A stretch of DNA of 22,032 nt from Planctomycetaceae bacterium. Lineage in GTDB: Bacteria; Planctomycetota; Planctomycetia; Planctomycetales; Planctomycetaceae. Within the stretch, counting starts at the first letter, position 1. Every line of letters starts with the position of its first letter. Of this stretch, positions 6,459 through 14,191 are shown in pieces. The stretch covers positions 1 to 22,032 of the forward strand of contig WFOZ01000660.1 of NCBI GenBank assembly GCA_015487825.1, written 5' to 3'. The notes beneath the pieces were generated by a model. It saw only the letters and a list, made by a program, of their open reading frames with translations. It searched no databases and had not been told where the DNA came from. The translations under genes were made by a program, and so were the position numbers.

Positions 6459-7628
6459 ATGAGTAACTCTACATTCGTTGTAAAACGTTGGGCGGGGACG
6501 ATTCTGAAAATCGTCATTTTCCTGTCTGTTATCGCGGGATTTATTTATTTTGCGAAGTTTTCTCCTGTTGCCGTACAGACCGTTCAGGTTCGCAGCGGGG
6601 AACTCGTTGCGGAAGTAATGGGCACGGGGACACTCGAAGCTCGCTTCAAATCGACGGTGAGCCCCAAGATTTCGGGGCGAATAGAAAAAGTGCTTGTTGA
6701 TCAGGGAGATCGAGTGACCGCCGGGCAGATGCTTATTCAGCTTGACGACCTGGACCTTCAGCAGCAGGTAGCAATTGCCGAAGCAAATGTCGAATCCGCT
6801 CTTGCTGCCATCGAACGGCTTAAAGCAGATAAAATCCGCACCGATGCCATCTACGTACAGGCCCGCAAAAGTCATGCTCGTGTTCAGGATCTTGTCAAAC
6901 AAAATGTAGCCACGCAGGATGAAGCCGATACTGCAACCGAATCTCTGAGTGTGGCTGCTGCCGATGTGGCTCGTTCAGAAGCAGCGATTATCGAAGGACA
7001 AAAGAGCTTGATCGCAGCCGAGAAAAACCTGGAATATCATCGGGCCAAGTTGTTGGATACTCATATCAAAGCCCCATTTGACGGGTTGATCGTCAGGCGA
7101 AACCGTGAACCGGGAGATGTTGTCGTGCCGGGAAGTTCAGTCTTAACGCTCATTTCAACTGACGAACTTTGGATCAGTGCCTGGGTTGATGAAACGGAAA
7201 TGGCAAAAGTCAAACAGGGCCAGCAGGCTCATGTTCAGTTTCGTTCGGAAGCCTCAAAAACATTCCCGGGAAAGGTTATACGTCTCGGTCGAGAAACAGA
7301 CCGCGAAACGAGAGAGTTCATTGTCGATGTGCAGGTTCTTGAACTCCCCGCAAACTGGGCAGTCGGGCAACGGGCAGAAGTTTTTATCGAAGTGGCGAAA
7401 AAAGAAGATGTCATTCAAATCCCCGCAAATAAGGTGATGCGGGAAGACGGACAAACAGGGCTTTATATTATGAAAGATAACCATGCCCATTGGCAGCCAA
7501 TTACACTAGGCCTTCGCAGCAGAGAGCATGTCGAAGTAACCGAAGGGTTGCAGGTTGATGATATTGTAATTGTTCCGATCCACGAAAAGGTAGCGTTGAG
7601 TCAGAACAGAAAGGTGGTTGCTCCATGA
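6459..7628 (+). CDS. HlyD-like periplasmic adaptor of an ABC exporter
   Basis: A 389-aa membrane fusion protein. Residues 14-32 are a membrane anchor. Residues around 62-96 form the first lipoyl half (KISGRIEKVLVDQGDRV), followed by an alpha-helical coiled-coil hairpin at about 97-200 rich in Ala, Glu and Lys, then the second lipoyl half (IKAPFDGLIVRR) and beta-barrel domains (VDETEMAKVKQGQ). Adaptors like this link an inner-membrane ABC transporter to the outer membrane. Its stop overlaps the next start (ATGA at 7625-7628), indicating translational coupling. The gene order adaptor, permease, ATPase resembles DevBCA and MacAB systems. Substrate unknown. The ribosome binding site is weak, but the first in-frame ATG fits the domain layout. 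Confidence 0.92.
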   Translation: MSNSTFVVKRWAGTILKIVIFLSVIAGFIYFAKFSPVAVQTVQVRSGELVAEVMGTGTLEARFKSTVSPKISGRIEKVLVDQGDRVTAGQMLIQLDDLDLQQQVAIAEANVESALAAIERLKADKIRTDAIYVQARKSHARVQDLVKQNVATQDEADTATESLSVAAADVARSEAAIIEGQKSLIAAEKNLEYHRAKLLDTHIKAPFDGLIVRRNREPGDVVVPGSSVLTLISTDELWISAWVDETEMAKVKQGQQAHVQFRSEASKTFPGKVIRLGRETDRETREFIVDVQVLELPANWAVGQRAEVFIEVAKKEDVIQIPANKVMREDGQTGLYIMKDNHAHWQPITLGLRSREHVEVTEGLQVDDIVIVPIHEKVALSQNRKVVAP

Positions 7629-8836
7629 ATCTGGCTCGAAAAGATATCCGCTACAATTTTGGTCGATTCACTCTGGCAACAGTCGGCGTGGGAATGTTGT
7701 TAATGGTCGTAATGGGAATGGGAGGTATTTACCGGGGCATTATCGAAGATGCAACATTGTTAATCGATCGCGTTGGAGCAGATTTATGGATCGTTCAGAG
7801 AAATACCCGGGGCCCGTTCGCTGAAGTTTCTCGCGTCCCCACCAATCTGGTTCATCGTGCCCTTGCAGTACCCGGCGTTAACGCTGCTCGGGAGTTTGTT
7901 TATCATACGATTCAGCGGGAACAAAACGGTAAAGCATTGCGTATTTCTGTACTCGGGCTTAGTTGGCCAACTGATAAAGGGGAATGGCTCCCTCTTAGTG
8001 CAGGACGACCGCTGGCACAGAATCATTATGAGATGATTGCAGACGAGACACTCAAACTTGCGTTGGGTGAAAAAATCAAGCTGGGAAAAGAAATATATAC
8101 CGTTGTCGGTACAACAAAAAACATGATCAGTTCCAGCGGCGATGGCATCGCATTTTTCACGGTTGCAGACGCTCAAGCGATACAATTTGACACTCCCGGA
8201 GAATCCACCCGACTGGAACGAGCTGCAAGATACGGACGTGGGGAACGAAGCGATCTGGGATCGAATCAACCTTCGTTGCTTGAAAATGCAGAAAAATCTT
8301 CTGCAGAGCTCCCGACTTTGCCGCTGCCTCAAATCAGTGCTGTGATGGTCACTATTTCTCCTGCAGCTGATCTCGATCAGGTTGCAAAAATCATTTCCGG
8401 CTGGGGAGATGTTTCCGTCTATACCAGCGATGGGCAGCGGGAATTGTTGCTGAAAGGAACGGTTGAAAAAGTTCGCAGGCAGATCGGCCTGTTTCGCATG
8501 CTGTTAACAATCATCGCTGCAATTATTATGGGATTAATCCTTTACACGATGACACTGGATAAAATTCATTCGATCGCGCTGCTCAAACTGATCGGGGCTC
8601 CTAACTATGTCATTCTCGGCCTGATCATGCAGCAGGCTTTAATCCTCGGGGCCCTGGGATTAATTGTCGCCTACAGTGTGGGAAGCAAAGTTTTCCCGAT
8701 GTTTCCCCGACGAGTTATTCTTGCACAGTCCGACTTGATCCAGCTCGCCCTGATTGTGTTGGGAATTTCAGTTGCAGCCAGCTTCCTCGGAATATGGAAA
8801 GCCTTGAAAGTCAGTCCGAACGAGGCGCTCTCATGA
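7625..8836 (+). CDS. FtsX/MacB-type ABC transporter permease
   Basis: A 403-aa inner-membrane permease. One membrane helix near the N-terminus (about residues 14-36) is followed by a large periplasmic domain of about 240 residues (MacB periplasmic core-like, with TTKNMISSSGDG), then three helices in the last 120 residues. The C-terminal FtsX domain shows ALLKLIGAPNYVILG and the closing SPNEAL motif typical of the family. Such four-helix permeases work as dimers and act on substrates in the periplasm or outer leaflet. It overlaps the adaptor upstream and the ATPase downstream by four bases each. DevC is the closest functional analogue suggested by gene order. Confidence 0.92.
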   Translation: MNLARKDIRYNFGRFTLATVGVGMLLMVVMGMGGIYRGIIEDATLLIDRVGADLWIVQRNTRGPFAEVSRVPTNLVHRALAVPGVNAAREFVYHTIQREQNGKALRISVLGLSWPTDKGEWLPLSAGRPLAQNHYEMIADETLKLALGEKIKLGKEIYTVVGTTKNMISSSGDGIAFFTVADAQAIQFDTPGESTRLERAARYGRGERSDLGSNQPSLLENAEKSSAELPTLPLPQISAVMVTISPAADLDQVAKIISGWGDVSVYTSDGQRELLLKGTVEKVRRQIGLFRMLLTIIAAIIMGLILYTMTLDKIHSIALLKLIGAPNYVILGLIMQQALILGALGLIVAYSVGSKVFPMFPRRVILAQSDLIQLALIVLGISVAASFLGIWKALKVSPNEALS

Positions 8837-9552
8837 ATAATCTCTCATCACCTCAATACGTGATTGAAACCGAAGCGATCACAAAAATCTATGGCAGTGG
8901 CAACACAGAAGTGGTCGCGATGCGGGATGCTTCGATGCAGGTTGAGCCGGGAAAGGTCGTTGCACTGTTGGGGCCCAGTGGATCGGGGAAGTCGACCTTC
9001 CTGACCGCAGTCGGTTTAATCAATCCGCCCACATCAGGTCGAATCATCATTCAGGGGAAAGCGATTCTTGATGGAGATAACGCGCTGGTCAACCTGCGTT
9101 CTTTCCGGCGGCAGCATATCGGGTTCGTTTTTCAGAAATCGAACCTGATCCCCTTTCTTTCTGCGATCGAAAATGTGCAGGTTGCAATGGAAATTAATGG
9201 CGTTTCCCCCTCGGCTGCACGCACACGCGCCCATGAACTTCTCGACTATCTGGGCGTGGGTGATCGTGCCAATAATTCCCCTTCGATGCTTTCAGGAGGT
9301 CAACAGCAACGTGTGGCAGTTGCACGAGCCCTCGCGAATCATCCCAGTGTCATTCTGGCAGACGAACCAACTGCTGCCCTGGACAGTCATCGCGGGAGGC
9401 AGGTGATGGAACTGTTCGCACAAGTTGCCCACGAACAGGGAGCTGGCGTGATCGTCGTCACGCACGATCATCGCTCACTCGATGTGTTTGATATCCTCTA
9501 CGAAATGGAGGATGGAATCCTTGAGAAAAAAACACGGGAAACAATCGCGTAA
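8833..9552 (+). CDS. ABC transporter ATP-binding protein (LolD/MacB/DevA type)
   Basis: A 239-aa nucleotide-binding subunit with every canonical motif: Walker A GPSGSGKST at 47-55, Q-loop Gln101, signature LSGGQQQR at 153-160, Walker B VILADEP at 173-179 with the catalytic Glu, and the switch His at 211 (VVTHDHR). It powers the permease encoded immediately upstream. The ATG at 8833 overlaps the permease stop as ATGA; an in-frame ATG at 8794 lies inside the permease gene and is unlikely to be used. The next gene begins 116 bp downstream on the same strand with no terminator visible between. Confidence 0.95.
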   Translation: MNNLSSPQYVIETEAITKIYGSGNTEVVAMRDASMQVEPGKVVALLGPSGSGKSTFLTAVGLINPPTSGRIIIQGKAILDGDNALVNLRSFRRQHIGFVFQKSNLIPFLSAIENVQVAMEINGVSPSAARTRAHELLDYLGVGDRANNSPSMLSGGQQQRVAVARALANHPSVILADEPTAALDSHRGRQVMELFAQVAHEQGAGVIVVTHDHRSLDVFDILYEMEDGILEKKTRETIA

Positions 9553-9668
9553 ACCGAGTTGATAGAGAGCATTATTTCCCTGCGAACCCTGCGGTTCATT
9601 ATGTTGAAACAAAGTAAAAATTATTCTTTAGTTGTGGTTAATACGTTATTCTTGTGTGAGGAACTATT

Positions 9669-10883
9669 TTGCATCGAAAACATCTGGTAATTATTGGAGC
9701 CGGGCCGGTCGGTCTGGAGGCTGCGATTCAGGCAAGTGATGCAGGATTTGAAGTTTCGCTTTTTGAAAAAGAAACGATTGCACACAATATTCAGCACTGG
9801 GGGCACGTCAAACTGTTTACTCCCTTTGGCATGAATGCTTCCTCGAGAGGGCTTCAGCTTCTCACAGAAAATGGAGCCAAACTTCCTTCCAGCGACACAT
9901 TTCTTACCGGGCGGGAATTTGCTGAAGTCTATCTCAAGCCTCTGTCTGAACTTTTATCAAAGCGGTTCACAGTTCATGCTCCTGCAAAAGTAGTGGCGAT
10001 CTCGCGTGGCGATTTGCTCAAAGGGGAGGCGACTGGAAACCGGGCCGCACAACATCAGAAATTTCGACTGCTCGTAGCTCAGAACCGACGAGAATCTGTT
10101 ATTTCTGCTGATATTGTTTTTGATTGCACCGGCGTTTATCCTCATCATAACTGGCTCGGGACGGGAGGAATTCCCTGTCCGGGAGAACGCCTCCTGTCCG
10201 ATAAGATTGAATATTCTCTAATAGACTTGAAGGGACCAACCGCAGAGATATATCGTGGGATATCGACGCTTGTTGTCGGCTCAGGGTATTCGGCTGCGAC
10301 GACTATTTGCGAACTTGCGAATATTGCGAAGCAATCACCGGAAACCGAAATTCACTGGGCAACACACAGCAATAATGAACAGGGGCCGATCAAGCGAATG
10401 GAGAAAGATTCATTACAAGATCGTGATGACCTGGCGTCACGGGCCAATCAACTCGCCACTGGTGAATGCGATGCGATTTGCTGGCATCGTGGCTCTGTGG
10501 TGGAACACCTTCAGCCTCATGCGAATAACGGTAACATTGTTGTAACATTAAGATCGTTAAACGAACCTGCATCAGATTCCAAACAGATTGAAGTGGAACA
10601 AATAATCGCCCAGGTTGGATATCGTCCTGATCGCAGCCTGCATGAAGAACTGCAAATTCATGAATGTTACGCCACCTCGGGACCAATCAAGCTGGCTGCC
10701 TTTTTGCTGGGACAGCAGGCGGCTGATTGTCTTTCCGTTTCTGCCTGTGATGCAGAAACATTGAAGAACCCGGAGCCTGATTACTACATTCTCGGCTCTA
10801 AAAGTTACGGGCGAAACACCCAGTTTTTAATGCAGACCGGCTATGAACATGTTACTCAAGTTATGGCCGATTTGATTTCTTAA
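9669..10883 (+). CDS. FAD/NAD(P)-dependent oxidoreductase, two dinucleotide folds
   Basis: A 404-aa flavoprotein. An FAD-binding Rossmann motif opens the protein (GAGPVG at 10-15, followed by an acidic FEKE near 32-35), and a second dinucleotide motif, VVGSGYSAAT near 202-211, would bind NAD(P)H. This layout is that of flavin monooxygenases and thioredoxin-reductase-like enzymes; there is no CXXC redox pair between the domains, which argues against thioredoxin reductase. The start is a TTG with GAGGA about eight bases before it, and the glycine motif begins at the right distance. Substrate unknown. It is followed after 43 bp by the radical SAM gene, with which it probably forms a pathway. Confidence 0.85.
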   Translation: MHRKHLVIIGAGPVGLEAAIQASDAGFEVSLFEKETIAHNIQHWGHVKLFTPFGMNASSRGLQLLTENGAKLPSSDTFLTGREFAEVYLKPLSELLSKRFTVHAPAKVVAISRGDLLKGEATGNRAAQHQKFRLLVAQNRRESVISADIVFDCTGVYPHHNWLGTGGIPCPGERLLSDKIEYSLIDLKGPTAEIYRGISTLVVGSGYSAATTICELANIAKQSPETEIHWATHSNNEQGPIKRMEKDSLQDRDDLASRANQLATGECDAICWHRGSVVEHLQPHANNGNIVVTLRSLNEPASDSKQIEVEQIIAQVGYRPDRSLHEELQIHECYATSGPIKLAAFLLGQQAADCLSVSACDAETLKNPEPDYYILGSKSYGRNTQFLMQTGYEHVTQVMADLIS

Positions 10884-10926
10884 GCGTTTCGGTTATCACT
10901 TTCTATTTGAAAAATCACAAAAAAAT

Positions 10927-11814
10927 ATGTCTGCACCACCAATTGCACCGCTGGCGTCACTGGATGAACTCTGGTTTCAGGTTTCTGGCACGCTTTGTAA
11001 TTTGAAATGCGAGCATTGCTTTATCAGCTGCAATCCCTCAAACGATTCATTCAAGTATCTTTCGTACGATTATGTAATGAAAATGCTGGATGAGTCTGTT
11101 GCGTTGGGAGTGAAGGAATACTATTTCACGGGAGGAGAACCGTTTCTCAATCGGGAACTGGTTGCGATGGTTGAACAGGTTCTCAAGGTGGGGCCGGTGA
11201 CAATTTTAACCAACGGCACGGTCCTCAAAACAGACTGGATGAAACGCCTGCAAACGGCGGAACAAAATTCGCAATACAGTCTTGAGTTTCGAGTTTCCAT
11301 CGATGGGCCAACCGCTGAAATAAACGATCCGATTCGGGGAGAACGAACTTTCGAGCGAGCGATGAAAGGCGTTGCGATGCTTTGTGAATTCGGCTTTCTT
11401 CCAATCATCACCATGACCCGCATCTGGGACGAAAGTAGAGAAGAAGAAATTCTGGATGCTTTTCGCGGCGTTTTAAGAGAGCACGGATATACTCGCCCGC
11501 GACTAAAAATAATGCCACGTTTGAAAATTGGAGCAGAAGCAAACCGAACGGAAGGTTATGACCAGTTTGAGCGAATCACTTCTGAGATGATGGCAGGTTT
11601 CGATGTGAGCCAACTGTTGTGCAATCACAGTCGAGTCGTGACGGATCGTGGCGTTTATGTCTGTCCGATCCTGATTGAATCGGAATCTGCCAAACTGGGA
11701 GAAACTTTACGCGAAGCCCAGGTCGATTTTCCGCTGCTCGATGGTGCCTGTTACACCTGTTATCAGTACGGTTCCATCTGTGCCAATCCATCATCGAAAA
11801 AAGTTGAAGCCTGA
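10927..11814 (+). CDS. Radical SAM enzyme with C-terminal auxiliary-cluster cysteines
   Basis: A 295-aa radical SAM protein. Cys24, Cys28 and Cys31 form the CXXXCXXC motif that binds the [4Fe-4S] cluster (CNLKCEHC), and GGEP at 69-72 is the SAM-binding motif. Residues up to about 200 form the partial TIM barrel. The C-terminal part has five more cysteines, at 232, 246 (VYVCP), 275, 278 and 285 (CYTCYQYGSIC), a SPASM/Twitch-like pattern that suggests an auxiliary iron-sulfur cluster, as in peptide- or cofactor-modifying enzymes. No precursor peptide is recognisable nearby. It lies between the flavoprotein and the phosphoesterase-like gene, 15 bp before the latter. The ribosome binding site is poor, so the start is the first reasonable ATG. 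Confidence 0.9.
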   Translation: MSAPPIAPLASLDELWFQVSGTLCNLKCEHCFISCNPSNDSFKYLSYDYVMKMLDESVALGVKEYYFTGGEPFLNRELVAMVEQVLKVGPVTILTNGTVLKTDWMKRLQTAEQNSQYSLEFRVSIDGPTAEINDPIRGERTFERAMKGVAMLCEFGFLPIITMTRIWDESREEEILDAFRGVLREHGYTRPRLKIMPRLKIGAEANRTEGYDQFERITSEMMAGFDVSQLLCNHSRVVTDRGVYVCPILIESESAKLGETLREAQVDFPLLDGACYTCYQYGSICANPSSKKVEA

Positions 11815-11829
11815 AAAGATCGCTGTAAA

Positions 11830-12636
11830 ATGCAAACAAAATTCGCCTTCTTTGGAGGCATCTACAATAACTATCTGGCGTTGGGAGCCGCGATAAACGA
11901 TGCGCATTCACGTGGTGTTACGCAGATGTTTTGCCTGGGCGATCTCGGTGCGTTTGGCCCTTATCCGGATCGGGTTTTTCCACTGCTGGTTGAAAATAAC
12001 ATTCAAACGGTACAGGGGAATTACGATCACAGCATTGGCAACGCACTGGAAGATTGCCAATGTGGGTACACCGATCCCAGAGACAATCACTTCGCAGCAC
12101 TCAGCTACGCCTACACGTTGAAAAATACATCGCCGGAAAATCGACAATGGATGAAAGAACTTCCATCTGAAATCCGATTGACCTGGGAAGATAAATCGAC
12201 CCTGTTGTGTCACGGCTCCCCCAGAAAAACAAATGAATTTCTATGGGAATCGACAACCAGTACCGCGTTTCTTGAACGGCTGGCACAAGAGCAGAATGCA
12301 GGCATCATTCTCGGAACCCACACAGGATTACATTGGCATCGCCGGCTGAAAAACAACCGTCATTTCATCAACGTCGGCGTGCTCGGTCGCCCGGAGAATG
12401 ATGGCACGACAAACGTCTGGTATACATTGCTGACACTAAGCTTAGAACAAAGCGATCAGGAAAAGGATTCCGTCACCGTTGAATTCATTCCGGTTGAATA
12501 CGACTACGAACAACTTGCCCGGGAAATGGAACTGGAAAATATTCCTGAGGAATTTATCGAAACAATCCGCACTGGCTGGTGGACCACCTGTCTGGAAGTG
12601 CTGCCCGCCAAAGAGCGACGAGCCGGGAAATATTGA
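11830..12636 (+). CDS. Metallophosphoesterase-fold protein with altered metal motifs
   Basis: A 268-aa protein of the calcineurin-like phosphoesterase superfamily. Recognisable landmarks are GDLGAFGPYPD (from 37), GNYDH (63-67), an HGSPR block near 128-132 and GTHTGLHWH (162-170). The canonical first motif DXH is replaced: the matching segment reads FGGIYNN, so Asp becomes Gly and His becomes Tyr. The last motif reads GTHTG where GHTH is expected. GNYD in place of GNHD does occur in related proteins. The metal site may be single, rebuilt or lost. The gene is packed between the radical SAM gene (15 bp) and the next gene (stop and start adjacent). It could be a hydrolase with an unusual site or a binding protein. 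Confidence 0.82.
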   Translation: MQTKFAFFGGIYNNYLALGAAINDAHSRGVTQMFCLGDLGAFGPYPDRVFPLLVENNIQTVQGNYDHSIGNALEDCQCGYTDPRDNHFAALSYAYTLKNTSPENRQWMKELPSEIRLTWEDKSTLLCHGSPRKTNEFLWESTTSTAFLERLAQEQNAGIILGTHTGLHWHRRLKNNRHFINVGVLGRPENDGTTNVWYTLLTLSLEQSDQEKDSVTVEFIPVEYDYEQLAREMELENIPEEFIETIRTGWWTTCLEVLPAKERRAGKY

Positions 12637-13017
12637 ATGGATTCGAACAAACATGCAGCCGAAAAGAAGAACTCTCGCTGTGCTGCTTCAATCGATAATT
12701 TTCTGAAAATCGTCAATCAGACCTGGAACGCCTATCAACAAACCGGACCGGGGAGTTTGACCAAAGAGTGGATGATTGAATTACGACGAGCCCACAAGGA
12801 AGTAGAGCGGTACATTCAGCAGGAATCAACCCGGTTCGATCAGGAAAAGCTGAACGAATCTTGTAGCATACTGTTTTTGTTATGCGAACGGTGTATCACA
12901 CGAACCGAAGGGCTCTGTTTTGTCTCAGGAGAAGCCGGGCTGGTTCCAAGACAGGATTTGCATGAGCAGTTTGTCGGTTCATTAGAAGACTTGAAAAAGT
13001 TCTCATCGGATGCCTGA
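12637..13017 (+). CDS. Small cysteine-containing helical protein, unknown function
   Basis: A 126-aa protein with no recognised family. It starts at an ATG directly after the TGA of the phosphoesterase-like gene, an arrangement typical of translational coupling. It looks mostly alpha-helical and polar, with no signal peptide or membrane segment. Cysteines lie at 15, 76, 83, 86 and 94; the group C76-X6-C83-X2-C86-X7-C94 could bind zinc or an iron-sulfur cluster, which is inference. It is the last gene of the cluster running from the flavoprotein, so it may be a partner or substrate carrier for those enzymes. No terminator follows; a repeat-filled gap begins within 70 bp. Confidence 0.7.
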   Translation: MDSNKHAAEKKNSRCAASIDNFLKIVNQTWNAYQQTGPGSLTKEWMIELRRAHKEVERYIQQESTRFDQEKLNESCSILFLLCERCITRTEGLCFVSGEAGLVPRQDLHEQFVGSLEDLKKFSSDA

Positions 13018-13084
13018 CTGGGACAACTCGGAACCAAACAGAAAAATATAATTATCATACAAGGTCACGGAGAAAAAGTCTCGC

Positions 13085-13189
13085 GCGGAGATGCAAAGAG
13101 TCTCCCGCATCGCTTTAAAACCTTGAAGTTTATTCTACCAAAACTACCTCTTTGAATAACTTTTCTTTTCTCTTTCTTTGCGTCTCCGC
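13085..13189. repeat. 105-bp inverted-repeat element (GCGGAGA-GCAAAG type)
   Basis: GCGGAGATGCAAAGA at 13085-13099 is matched in inverted orientation by 13175-13189, 14 of 15 bases. Similarity continues outward in a looser way (TCTCGC at 13079-13084; AGAAAATCTT after 13190). The 75 bp between the arms is AT-rich and non-coding. It resembles a small dispersed element or a paired RNA. Confidence 0.6.
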
Positions 13190-13216
13190 GAGAAAATCTT
13201 GCCTAATACAATTTAT

Positions 13217-13264
13217 CTGGACAGCGCCAGGTTCAGCTCGTTCCCAAGCTCCTGCTTGGGAACG
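13217..13264 (+). repeat. Dispersed GTTCCCAAG palindrome, copy 3 with left flank
   Basis: The core at 13239-13264 has 11-bp arms CGTTCCCAAGC and GCTTGGGAACG around TCCT. The 48-bp block matches 1120-1167 in the same orientation at 43 of 48 positions, including the CTGGAC flank outside the palindrome. Confidence 0.85.
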
Positions 13265-13287
13265 AGGAAATTTACCAAAGTCCCTGG

Positions 13288-13428
13288 TAACTATTCAGTG
13301 GTGTTTGGTTATTGCAGAAATTAAGGTTGTTTGTAGGGTCCGCTATTGCGGACCACCGCAGAAACAGGAGGCTCCACCCCCCATCGTGGTCCGCGGGTGG
13401 CGGCCTCAGCGCCAACGCTGAATAGTTA
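13288..13428. repeat. 141-bp inverted-repeat element containing a GGTCCGC hairpin
   Basis: The ends TAACTATTCAG (13288-13298) and CTGAATAGTTA (13418-13428) are exact inverted copies. Inside are a perfect hairpin, GGTCCGC-TATT-GCGGACC at 13337-13354, and a smaller one, TCAGCG-CCAA-CGCTGA, near the right end. No coding frame is present. Nested palindromes with matched termini suggest a mobilisable repeat unit. Confidence 0.65.
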
Positions 13429-13527
13429 GCTTCTTTTATTGTCTCAGTGTTCCCGGTGCCTTGTATGTTTCGTGGTAAAAGTTTCCTGCCGTTTTGCGCA
13501 CGGCCTTGTTGAGGCGAGCCAGAAACG

Positions 13528-14037
13528 TTATTCGTTAGCTTGTTCCAGATCCGATTCGATTGATTGAATCTGATCTCGCAGGCTTGCTGCCTGTTCATAG
13601 TTTTCTGTTTCGACGGCAGCTGTCAATTCCTTGCGAAGTTGAATCAGTCGGTATTGGTTTTTGCTATCCAGCGGTGCCCGCTTGGGGAATTTCCCCCGGT
13701 GTTCGGTATCGTTGTGTATGTTTTCCAACAGTGGAAGCAGGCGATCCCGGAATACAACATAATCGTGCGGGCAGCCAAACCGCCCTGCTTCACGAAATTC
13801 CCGATAAGAAATGCCGCAGTTCGGGCAACGAACTTCATCCTCTTCAGAAAGTTCATCTTCAATGTTTGATTCGGGAAAAAAAGCCTCAGCCAGTCCCTCC
13901 TCCGGCGAGGAGGAGTCCGGCTTGCTCATATAATCGTGGAAATGTTGTTCGCAAAAATGCAGTTCACTCACGTTACCTTCCTTCAAGGCTGTTACGTGAT
14001 AAACCGCGGGTTTGGAACAGACGGAACACTGCTTCAT
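13528..14037 (-). CDS. McsA-like protein with zinc-binding motifs and UVR domain
   Basis: A 169-aa protein resembling McsA, the activator of protein arginine kinase McsB in Firmicutes. The N-terminus has CSVC (Cys4, Cys7) followed by FCEQH (Cys29, His32), and a second set CPNC (Cys71, Cys74) followed by GCPHDY (Cys89, His91); each could bind one zinc. Residues about 125-165 form a UVR motif (LRKELTAAVETENYEQAASLRDQI), the helical hairpin that mediates UvrB-UvrC type contacts. The frame is open to 14133, but MKQCSVC at 14037 matches how the family begins. There is no obvious ribosome binding site. No kinase gene lies next to it. It follows the CYTH gene after about 150 bp on the same strand. 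Confidence 0.85.
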   Translation of the reverse strand: MKQCSVCSKPAVYHVTALKEGNVSELHFCEQHFHDYMSKPDSSSPEEGLAEAFFPESNIEDELSEEDEVRCPNCGISYREFREAGRFGCPHDYVVFRDRLLPLLENIHNDTEHRGKFPKRAPLDSKNQYRLIQLRKELTAAVETENYEQAASLRDQIQSIESDLEQANE

Positions 14038-14191
14038 TGAATTCGCCAAAACAGAAAATGAGACTTTACCCGCAGAGGACTGTACACAGCCCCTGCTTTT
14101 CCAGCCAGACATAATAATATTGATTGATCCCAATCGAATTTATTATATCTGTTTGATTGAAACTTGTCGCCCCCATATTGCAGCAATTTTT

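Larger units (their letters stand above)
13018..13527. other. Gene-free gap filled with three repeat families
   Basis: This 510-bp stretch between convergent genes has no supportable coding frame. It contains, in order, an inverted-repeat element at 13085-13189, a GTTCCCAAG palindrome at 13217-13264 and a 141-bp inverted-repeat element at 13288-13428, followed by about 100 bp with no obvious structure. Confidence 0.7.

Noticed and set aside
6435..6902. 155-codon minus-strand frame
   Set aside because: Antisense shadow of the HlyD-like adaptor gene, which has clear domains.
7784..8332. 182-codon minus-strand frame
   Set aside because: Antisense shadow of the permease gene.
9669..10883. Thioredoxin reductase
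   Set aside because: Two dinucleotide motifs are present, but the CXXC redox pair that defines that enzyme is missing.
13085..13428. CRISPR array in the repeat-filled gap
   Set aside because: The repeats belong to different families and lack regular direct repeats with uniform spacers; no cas gene is present.
13560..14114. 184-codon plus-strand frame
   Set aside because: Antisense shadow of the McsA-like gene, whose cysteine motifs and UVR domain are convincing.
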